From RGIG6353 sp964558655 (lineage in GTDB: Bacteria > Bacillota > Clostridia > Oscillospirales > SIG627): a stretch of DNA of 10,108 nt. Below are positions 4,547 through 10,108 of the stretch, in pieces. The stretch covers positions 1 to 10,108 of the forward strand of contig CAZLEX010000042.1 in assembly GCA_964558655.1 (NCBI GenBank), read 5' to 3'. The position numbers were made by a program, and so were the translations under genes. Below the pieces are notes generated by a model. It saw only the letters and a program-made list of their open reading frames with translations, had not been told where the DNA came from and did no database searches. Within the stretch, counting starts at the first letter, position 1. Each line of letters begins with the position of its first letter.

Positions 4547-6790
4547 TTATTTTATGCCGTAATATTTTTTTCTGTTACTTTCCGTCAATAAGGAGACTGC
4601 CTTTTGAGCGTCGGATAAAGCTTTTTCGGACAGTATGACTTTTTGGGTTTTAAGCTGTTCCGATATTTTATCCCTGTTTGAAATTATATTCACGCATTTT
4701 TCGAAAAGTGCGTCTTTGTCAAACGATTTGACGCTTAGCGAACAGTCGAGACCTATGTAACCGAGAAGTGAATCGATTTTCGGATCGTATGATAAGCCGA
4801 TTGCCGGAGTTGCCGCATTTGCCGCGAAAATCAGGAAATGCAGTCTCATTCCTATCGCAAACTCCATTTTTTGCATAAGAGTTACCAGCTCTTTGGCGGT
4901 GGCGTCTATCACGAGGTGAGACTTGATGTCGAGCTTGTCGATTATTTCGCGGGAAATCTCTAAGTCGCGGGAATTTTGCATTGCGACAAACACGGGAGTT
5001 ATGCCGTATTCCTTTTGCATTTTTCGGCACAGATAGGCGATGTTGTCCGTCAGTTCGGGCGAATTATCTTTCCAGTCCCGCAGAGACACCGCAAAATATT
5101 TACCGTCCTGAACGATGCCGTATCTGTCACACAGCTTTTTAACCCAGCGTTCTTCGGCTCCCTCAATACAGAAAGCGGGATCGGCGGTAACCTCTGTAAG
5201 AAGGTAAGGGGCTTTTTTGTATAACAGCTCTGCCGAATTGGGTTCTCTCAATGTGATTATATCGGCTCCCTCAAGTGCGACGAGTGCCGCGTCAAGATTT
5301 TTTTTCTTATTTATGGGGCCGAAACCGTTTGCCCATACCATAACTTTTTTTTGAAGTTTATGAGCGTAATTAATGAGCGAGATGTAGTAAAAAAGCGATT
5401 TTGTACTTGTTTCGTCCTGTAAAAGACTTCCGCCGCCGCTTATAAACAGTTTGGTGTGATGCATGAGAGTCATTATTTTGAATATGTTATAGCGGTGGGA
5501 ACTGTTTACGAGGTAACGCTTGCGTGTTTCACGCGGGTTTGAGGAAAGTACGGTTATTTTGGTGTCGGGACGCACCTCTTTTATACTTTCTATTATTACC
5601 TGCAAAAGTGCGTCGTCACCGATGTTTCTGTACCCGTAGTAACCGCTTATAAGCACTTCGGGATAGCGATAGTGGCGGTAGGGCGTTAAGAGAGAATACA
5701 TTTTCAGATAATCGCTTGCCATACGGGAGGCCGAATAGTACTTTTCTATCGTGCTTTTGTTGTATTCCGACATTGCGGCAACGGTTTCGGGGGAAGATGT
5801 GATAATATATTCAAGGTCACGCCGTATCATTTCGTCGGTGGGCATGACGCACCCGCGACAGCAGTAATTTGTGTCATAGGATATTTTAAACTTGTCCTCT
5901 CCGAATATCCCGATGTATCCTTCGTTGCCGGCGATGACAACGGGAACTCCCGCCGCCATTGCTTCGAGAGCCGAACGGGAAACCCCGACAAATGCGTTTG
6001 ACACTGCCACAAACTTGTTGACATCGGTTCGGGGACCTGTAAGAGTTATGTATTCTTTTCCTATTTCGTCGGTAATCTTTTTGACATGTGTCGTGAGACG
6101 CTCAAAGTCATTTCCTCCGCCGACTATTATGAGTCTTGCGTCGGGACGGATTTTTATGAGGTGAGGCATGGCGTTTGCCGTAAGATAGGCAACCCGGCTT
6201 CTGTCCTCGTCGATTCGGCTTATGTAAACAATGTTGTAATTGTCCTTTGAAATCCCGAATTCACGCTCAATGTCCGAAGTGTCGGTATTTTTTGAAAATT
6301 TTTCGCAGTCGATACCGTTAATGGTTACGGAGATGTTGTCGGGATATATGGAATAGTTGTCGATGAGATACTGCTTTATGTCGTCGGAGACGGCGATGGT
6401 TCGCTCACCCCAATTCGCAATGCGTTTCCAAAGGGGAGTTACGCTGAACACCCAATGGGCAGTCGTAACAAATCTGAAATCGAACCTGCGGGAGAGAAGT
6501 CCGCATATAAAGGCGGGAATACGGGCGTGTGCGTGAACTATATCGAAGTTTTCGCTTTTGCATAATTTTTTAAGCCCGAAATAACTCCTGATGACTTTTA
6601 TCGGAGATTTTGTGTGCAAAGGCAGGGAAACATGACGGATACCGAACTCTTTAAGCTCATTTTCGTACACGCCTCCGTTTGACGCCACGATTATTTCGTG
6701 CCCCTCTTTTTTCAGGGCTTTTGACAGCTCGACAACATGAGTTTCGGCACCGCCTATATTAAGCCCCATTAAAGTCATTAATATTTTCAT
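4547..6790 (-). CDS. csaB: Fusion of GT4-type glycosyltransferase and polysaccharide pyruvyl transferase CsaB
   Basis: The 747-aa cytoplasmic protein has two enzymes in tandem. Residues 1-365 are a GT-B glycosyltransferase family 4: GLNIGGAETHVVEL (9-22), VHAHARIP (85-92), INGID (157-161), ISRIDEDRS (190-198), GGG (224-226) and SRSALEAMAAGVPVV (271-285). Residues 378-735 are CsaB: ISGYYGYRNIGDDALL (381-396), ISGGGSLLQDETS (450-462), WANGFGP (486-492) and GMRLHFLIFA (647-656). CsaB adds a pyruvyl ketal from phosphoenolpyruvate to a wall polysaccharide, which anchors SLH-domain surface proteins. The fused glycosyltransferase plausibly builds part of the same glycan. The usual first glutamate of the EX7E motif is replaced by Val268; E276 is kept. 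The ATG has AAGGAGA at 7 nt and lies 12 nt after the upstream membrane gene, so it belongs to that operon. Fusions of this kind occur in Clostridia. Donor and acceptor sugars cannot be read. Confidence 0.93.
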   Translation of the reverse strand: MKILMTLMGLNIGGAETHVVELSKALKKEGHEIIVASNGGVYENELKEFGIRHVSLPLHTKSPIKVIRSYFGLKKLCKSENFDIVHAHARIPAFICGLLSRRFDFRFVTTAHWVFSVTPLWKRIANWGERTIAVSDDIKQYLIDNYSIYPDNISVTINGIDCEKFSKNTDTSDIEREFGISKDNYNIVYISRIDEDRSRVAYLTANAMPHLIKIRPDARLIIVGGGNDFERLTTHVKKITDEIGKEYITLTGPRTDVNKFVAVSNAFVGVSRSALEAMAAGVPVVIAGNEGYIGIFGEDKFKISYDTNYCCRGCVMPTDEMIRRDLEYIITSSPETVAAMSEYNKSTIEKYYSASRMASDYLKMYSLLTPYRHYRYPEVLISGYYGYRNIGDDALLQVIIESIKEVRPDTKITVLSSNPRETRKRYLVNSSHRYNIFKIMTLMHHTKLFISGGGSLLQDETSTKSLFYYISLINYAHKLQKKVMVWANGFGPINKKKNLDAALVALEGADIITLREPNSAELLYKKAPYLLTEVTADPAFCIEGAEERWVKKLCDRYGIVQDGKYFAVSLRDWKDNSPELTDNIAYLCRKMQKEYGITPVFVAMQNSRDLEISREIIDKLDIKSHLVIDATAKELVTLMQKMEFAIGMRLHFLIFAANAATPAIGLSYDPKIDSLLGYIGLDCSLSVKSFDKDALFEKCVNIISNRDKISEQLKTQKVILSEKALSDAQKAVSLLTESNRKKYYGIK

Positions 6791-6802
6791 ACGGAAGTCT
6801 CC

Positions 6803-7609
6803 TTAAGAATTTTTCACCGAATAAACGGCTTCTGCTATCGCATACAGCGAAAACACGAGTTTCATGATAAGCAGTACAATACCTTCAAGACCGAATGTTG
6901 CAAGGCGGGTAAGTATCGTTATCAGGTCGGGCAGAGCCGAAAACAGAAGAGAGGTCGGGAGCGAAAAAAGATAAAACTTTTTCTTGAGAGAATTTTCGTC
7001 GACATTCGGAATGAAGTGTTTGCCTTCGTCGAGAACGAAAAAGGCGAGAATAAGCAGTGACATAACATCGGGAAAGTAGTAGAGAGACGCCGACGATGAA
7101 GAAATTTCGGCAAACTCACGCACCAAAACGGAGGAGAGAAAAACAGGCACGCAGGTAGCCGCGAGAGACAGGGGGACCGACGGCGTTTTGTCCGAAAAAA
7201 TCCTCATAATATAATAAACCGAAGATAAGAGTGCCGTGGGAATGGCGACAATGTTGCATATTAAGTTGATGGTTGAGCGTGAATTTTCTCCGATTTGCGA
7301 GATGTTTGAAAAAGAAATAAGAGCAAGTGAGAGAAACAAAGCCGCCATTGCGGCAAACAGAATGTCGCAGACAATACTCTTTTTCTCTCTGCGAAAAGGA
7401 ACCGTAAGATTTTTACAGAGGAAACGCGGCAAAATCAAAGCGAGTGCGTAAAGCACATACAGCGGATATACCAATGTATTTTCCGTGAAAAATTTCATCT
7501 CGAAATCGAACCCGAAAACGAGCAGAAGCGTCCTTAACAGTACGAGAAAAGTGCAGGACAAAAGGAATAATATTGAAATATTTACTTTTTTTGTACGGTT
7601 TAATTGCAT
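6803..7609 (-). CDS. Multi-pass membrane protein of unknown function, upstream of csaB
   Basis: The 268-aa protein has about seven or eight hydrophobic segments: 11-33, 46-64, 79-100, 114-136, 146-164, 178-193, 212-233 and 241-260. The basic N-terminus (MQLNRTKK) predicts an inside start. I do not recognise a family, and no catalytic motif stands out. A Ser-rich patch (169-175) precedes the sixth helix, and a charged loop (194-211) follows it. The ATG has GGAAAGG about 10 nt upstream. It is the first gene after a strong promoter (7662-7689) and is followed 12 nt later by the GT-CsaB gene, so it may support the same wall-polysaccharide pathway. That role rests on neighbourhood only. Confidence 0.75.
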   Translation of the reverse strand: MQLNRTKKVNISILFLLSCTFLVLLRTLLLVFGFDFEMKFFTENTLVYPLYVLYALALILPRFLCKNLTVPFRREKKSIVCDILFAAMAALFLSLALISFSNISQIGENSRSTINLICNIVAIPTALLSSVYYIMRIFSDKTPSVPLSLAATCVPVFLSSVLVREFAEISSSSASLYYFPDVMSLLILAFFVLDEGKHFIPNVDENSLKKKFYLFSLPTSLLFSALPDLITILTRLATFGLEGIVLLIMKLVFSLYAIAEAVYSVKNS

Positions 7610-7661
7610 AAAATCAGTACCTTTCCGTCAAAACTTTACTTTGAGAATATTTACCTTATAC

Positions 7662-7689
7662 ATTATACCAAATTGTGACGAAAAGTCAA
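7662..7689 (-). promoter_or_regulatory. Sigma-A promoter of the membrane protein-csaB operon
   Basis: On the minus strand TTGACT (7689-7684), a 16-nt spacer and TATAAT (7667-7662) with an extended TGG form a strong housekeeping promoter. It would start transcription about 45 nt before the gene at 7609. Confidence 0.85.
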
Positions 7690-7734
7690 ACATTAATATG
7701 TAAATAAAATAAAGTTTTTCGGGAGGTTGAAATT

Positions 7735-8760
7735 ATGGTTCCTCACGCCTTGCTTTACGCTCTTCTTCTGGGGGCGAGCATTGTTTCTGCGTCTTTTTCT
7801 CAGGGGGTAAAAAATTACTCTCATAACCCGCTTTTTTGCGAATTGCCCGTGCTTTCGGAAAATGCCGTCGTTTGCGAGCCGATTGAAGAAAGGGCAACGG
7901 ACATGAAAAGAGCGTCTTACTTTATTGACAGCGGCAAAGTCCGGGTTTATTTTGAGGGGGAAAACAGGTGCGAAGAAATGGACCTGGAAGAGTATGTCAT
8001 CGGCGTACTGCTTGCCGAAATGCCTTCGTCGTATGACATGGAAGCGCTTAAAGCGGGGGCTGTTGCCGCCAGAACTTATACGCTTTACAAGATGTGCTCT
8101 CACTCTCACGAAAACGGTGCCGATGTCTGTACCTCTTCTTCTCACTGTCAGGCGTATTACAGCTTTGACAGTGCCGTTGCGGCATGGAACGGCGAAAGTG
8201 CCGCAGGTGCATATGAAAAAATCGCAAAAGCGGTAAGGGACACCGAAGGGGAGATACTTGTTTTTGACGGCAAACCGATACTTGCCCTGTATCACGCCTC
8301 TTCCTATTTGAAAACACGCTCCTGTGCCGAAGTGTTCGGCGGTGAACTTCCTTATTTGCAAAGCGTCGATGTGCCTCATGAGGACGCCGAAAACACGAGG
8401 TTTTGCGAAAAGCGTTTTTCAAAATCGGATGCGGGGGAGATTTTGTCTTTAAACGGCGGTATATCTCTTGAGAGCGTTTGGGAAAATTCCGAATGTCTCG
8501 GGCTGAAAGTTTATTATGAAAAGGGAAATCTGTTTTTTTCGCCGAAAGATGTGAGAAAACTGTTTTCGCTGCCGAGCGGGAATTTTGAGGTAAGGGAAGA
8601 AAACGGAGAATTTGTGTTTTCCGTTTACGGATACGGGCACGGCGTCGGCATGAGTCAGACGGGATGTGAAATTTTGGCAAGAGAGGGATATAAATACGAA
8701 GATATACTTTTAAAGTATTATACGGGCGTAAGTTTGGCAATTTTAAAAATCGGTGAATAG
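7735..8760 (+). CDS. spoIID: Stage II sporulation protein D (SpoIID), engulfment peptidoglycan lytic transglycosylase
   Basis: In sporulation the mother cell uses SpoIID, with SpoIIP and SpoIIM, to thin septal peptidoglycan and drive engulfment. It cuts glycan strands after SpoIIP removes stem peptides. The 341-aa protein has an N-terminal membrane anchor (4-22) and an extracytoplasmic catalytic domain. LEEYVIGVLLAEMPSSYDMEALKAGAVAAR spans 84-113 in two conserved blocks, with the likely catalytic Glu95. A Cys/His cluster (C132, H137, C138, plus a nearby His such as H125) resembles the zinc site described for the Clostridioides difficile protein. C-terminal GYGHGVGMSQ is at 299-308. The usual HSxSGGxT motif is altered to HASSYLKT (187-194). 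The ATG has GGGAGG at 8 nt. spoIIQ follows 69 nt downstream, the common clostridial order. I see no clear sigma-E promoter by eye. Confidence 0.95.
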   Translation: MVPHALLYALLLGASIVSASFSQGVKNYSHNPLFCELPVLSENAVVCEPIEERATDMKRASYFIDSGKVRVYFEGENRCEEMDLEEYVIGVLLAEMPSSYDMEALKAGAVAARTYTLYKMCSHSHENGADVCTSSSHCQAYYSFDSAVAAWNGESAAGAYEKIAKAVRDTEGEILVFDGKPILALYHASSYLKTRSCAEVFGGELPYLQSVDVPHEDAENTRFCEKRFSKSDAGEILSLNGGISLESVWENSECLGLKVYYEKGNLFFSPKDVRKLFSLPSGNFEVREENGEFVFSVYGYGHGVGMSQTGCEILAREGYKYEDILLKYYTGVSLAILKIGE

Positions 8761-8829
8761 ATATCGGCACAAAGGTTAAAAATAACAGTGCATAAAAAAT
8801 GTGTACAAATCAAAAAGAGAGGTTGAAGT

Positions 8830-9519
8830 ATGGAAAAACGATACTTTAAAAAAATGGGCAAAGGGGTATACATATCCCTTGCGGTATGTGTACTCTTAAT
8901 TGCCTTTGCCGGAATTTTCGCGTCTGTGAGAAGCATAAACAAAATGTCGGAGGCAAACGGTGAAATTTTGGAAAATATAAGCGGCAATAACGGTATTTCG
9001 GATTATTTTCCCGTAGACAGCGTTAAGCTTCCGACAGTTGAAACATCCAACGGCGAGGTTAGCGAGCCTTTGAATGAGGAAAACGAGGTAAAAAGCATTG
9101 TATGGAGCGAACCCGTTAAGAACGGGAAAGTACAAAAACAGTTTTCAAACGGAGAGTTGTGCTATTCGGAAACCATGAACGATTATCGCACGCATAACGG
9201 CGTTGACATAAAAGCCGATAACGGCGAAGCGGTACTGAGTGTGGGACCGGGCATAATAACGGCGGTGGAAAACGATGCACTCTGGGGAATGAGCGTGAGC
9301 GTTGATCACGGTAACGGTATAGTAACGGTTTACAGAAATCTTTCGGAGGTACTGCCTCAGGGAATAGAAAAGGGGTCCTATGTGGAGCAGGGCGGAATAT
9401 TGGGTGCCGTTTCGACAAGTGCTCTCGTCGAAATAGGCGAAGCGTCCCATTTGCATTTTGAAGTTTATTCCGACGGGAAAGCGGTTGAACCTTTGGAAAC
9501 CCTGTCGATTTACGGCTGA
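8830..9519 (+). CDS. spoIIQ: SpoIIQ-like M23 (LytM) peptidase
   Basis: SpoIIQ is a forespore membrane protein that meets SpoIIIAH from the mother cell, forming the intercellular channel needed for engulfment and late sigma activity. The 229-aa product has a basic N-terminus, one membrane segment (13-31), a polar stalk (32-105) and an M23 LytM domain (about 115-225). The zinc set is complete: H122 and D126 in THNGVD, with H207 and H209 in HLHFEV. As known for clostridial SpoIIQ, and unlike the B. subtilis protein, this suggests possible endopeptidase activity. VDHGNG (158-163) is the usual strand motif. The ATG has AGAGAGG at 7 nt. Position directly after spoIID supports the name over a generic M23 peptidase. 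No convincing sigma-F promoter is visible in the 69-nt gap. Confidence 0.92.
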   Translation: MEKRYFKKMGKGVYISLAVCVLLIAFAGIFASVRSINKMSEANGEILENISGNNGISDYFPVDSVKLPTVETSNGEVSEPLNEENEVKSIVWSEPVKNGKVQKQFSNGELCYSETMNDYRTHNGVDIKADNGEAVLSVGPGIITAVENDALWGMSVSVDHGNGIVTVYRNLSEVLPQGIEKGSYVEQGGILGAVSTSALVEIGEASHLHFEVYSDGKAVEPLETLSIYG

Positions 9520-9532
9520 TTTTTTAAAAAAG

Positions 9533-9568
9533 TGCTGTCATCGTGTATGTTTTTTACCGGTGACAGCA
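9533..9568 (+). terminator. Hairpin downstream of spoIIQ
   Basis: An 11-bp stem with one G-U pair (9533-9543 with 9558-9568; TGCTGTCA/TGACAGCA core) has a 14-nt loop. It starts 14 nt after the stop. The T-run after it is poor (TTGGTTTG), so it may be a weak or stabilising terminator. Confidence 0.6.
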
Positions 9569-9685
9569 TTGGTTTGTTACGGAGGGTAAAAATCCGTTTT
9601 GCAAGGGAATTAAAGACTTTTTCGGCATAACTCGGTTTGTTCGGAAAGCTTGGAGAAAAGTTTTGAAAAAAGTTTAAAAAAAGTC

Positions 9686-9714
9686 TTGACAAAAGCTTTT
9701 GTCTGTGGTATCAT
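9686..9714 (+). promoter_or_regulatory. Promoter of the tRNA cluster
   Basis: TTGACA (9686-9691), a 17-nt spacer and TATCAT (9709-9714) preceded by TGG are present. A-rich tracts at 9665-9682 directly upstream resemble an UP element. The predicted start is about 15 nt before the first tRNA. Confidence 0.88.
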
Positions 9715-9735
9715 ATACACTGTTGAGTGTGACAC

Positions 9736-9811
9736 GCCTCTGTAGCTCAGTTGGTAGAGCAGGGGACTGAAAATCCCCGTGTCGTTGGTTCGATTCCGAC
9801 CGGAGGCACCA
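9736..9811 (+). tRNA. tRNA-Phe (GAA)
   Basis: The cloverleaf is complete: acceptor GCCTCTG/CGGAGGC (one G-U), D-arm with AGCTCAGTTGGTAGAGC, anticodon stem GGGGA/TCCCC with loop CTGAAAA, and T-arm GTTCGATTC. Discriminator A and CCA are encoded at 9808-9811. Confidence 0.97.
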
Positions 9812-9816
9812 TTCAT

Positions 9817-9892
9817 GCGGATTTAGCTCATCTGGTAGAGCACCACCTTGCCAAGGTGGAGGTAGCGAGTTCGAGCCTCGTAATCCGCTCCA
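9817..9892 (+). tRNA. tRNA-Gly (GCC)
   Basis: The acceptor is GCGGATT/AATCCGC, the anticodon stem CCACC/GGTGG with loop TTGCCAA, and the T-loop GTTCGAG. CCA is encoded at 9890-9892. It lies five bases after tRNA-Phe in the same transcript. Confidence 0.97.
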
Positions 9893-9898
9893 ATATTC

Positions 9899-9972
9899 GG
9901 CGCTATAGCCAAGTGGTAAGGCATGGGTCTGCAACACCCTGACCCCCAGTTCAAATCTGGGTGGCGCCTCCA
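9899..9972 (+). tRNA. tRNA-Cys (GCA)
   Basis: The acceptor is GGCGCTA/TGGCGCC, with a short D-loop (GCCAAGTGGTAAGGC). The anticodon loop CTGCAAC has a TGGGT/ACCCT stem whose outermost pair is T-T. The T-arm is CCCAGTTCAAATCTGGG, and CCA is encoded at 9970-9972. It is the third gene of the cluster. Confidence 0.95.
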
Positions 9973-10036
9973 CCCGTAAGGGTAATGTCCCTCGGTGCGT
10001 GTCTTGAAAAAATCTTAAAATTTTTTGAGAAACCTC

Positions 10037-10065
10037 TTGACAAATCGCTCCGAATGTGATATAAT
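10037..10065 (+). promoter_or_regulatory. Consensus promoter for a transcript leaving the window
   Basis: TTGACA (10037-10042), an exact 17-nt spacer and TATAAT (10060-10065) with an extended TGA are present, preceded by A/T tracts. The remaining 43 nt to the edge contain no start codon with a Shine-Dalgarno, so this is the leader of an unseen gene or RNA. Confidence 0.9.
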
Positions 10066-10108
10066 AACAAAGTCGCCTGAGAGCGATGAGTTAAGAAAAG
10101 CTCCTTGA

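Noticed and set aside
7641..7668. Sigma-E-like promoter (ATATTT ... CATTATAC) for spoIID
   Set aside because: The boxes are only about 8-9 nt apart, too close for sigma-E, and the second overlaps the minus-strand TATAAT.
7693..8770. Long minus-strand open frames opposite spoIID
   Set aside because: Shadow frames of a clear SpoIID gene; Arg/His-rich composition and no ribosome binding sites.
9899..9972. tRNA-Cys as a pseudogene because of the T-T pair in the anticodon stem
   Set aside because: All other stems, the loop and CCA are intact; one weak outer pair is tolerated.
9610..9973. Minus- and plus-strand open frames across the tRNA cluster
   Set aside because: They are translations of tRNA sequence, a well-known source of false proteins; no start signals.

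Overview
The window looks like chromosome from an endospore-forming, low-to-moderate GC Clostridia species, probably a gut Ruminococcaceae/Oscillospiraceae-type organism. The evidence is a spoIID-spoIIQ pair, strong Gram-positive ribosome binding sites, a clostridial-type csaB fusion, and tRNA genes with encoded CCA ends. The family assignment is an inference; nothing here fixes a species.

Layout. (1) 1-151: the 3' end of a conserved gene and its terminator. (2) 155-3544: an AT-richer accessory cassette bounded by two 53-bp direct repeats (155-207 and 3492-3544, 51/53 identical). Its left arm, on the minus strand, is a DUF4417 gene, an overlapping gene that is a bare polymorphic-toxin type-37-like domain, and a small CxxC/CxxC protein in the position of an immunity gene. 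Its right arm, on the plus strand, is a two-gene operon: a protein with an N-terminal helix-turn-helix-like module and a Thoeris-type macro domain, then a TIR-like protein. The arms diverge from one control region (about 1564-1752) with back-to-back promoter-like elements, a palindrome and 11-bp tandem repeats. (3) 3545-3737: rest of the repeat region and a bidirectional hairpin. (4) 3746-7689, minus strand: a membrane protein, a large glycosyltransferase-CsaB fusion (pyruvylated wall polysaccharide), and a cell-wall amidase with an SH3 domain whose reading frame begins upstream of any ordinary start codon. (5) 7735-9519, plus strand: spoIID and spoIIQ, the engulfment peptidoglycan remodelling genes. 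(6) 9686-9972: a consensus promoter and a Phe-Gly-Cys tRNA cluster. (7) 10037-10108: a near-perfect promoter whose transcript leaves the window.

How the parts work together. The most interesting section is the cassette. Its right arm resembles a Thoeris antiphage system: a TIR protein makes a nucleotide signal and a macro-domain protein senses it. Here, however, the sensor carries a soluble HTH-like N-terminal module where type II ThsA has membrane helices. The left arm looks like a toxin/immunity pair led by DUF4417. The flanking repeats suggest the whole 3.3-kb block arrived, or could leave, as one unit. The rest of the window is core envelope, sporulation and tRNA content.
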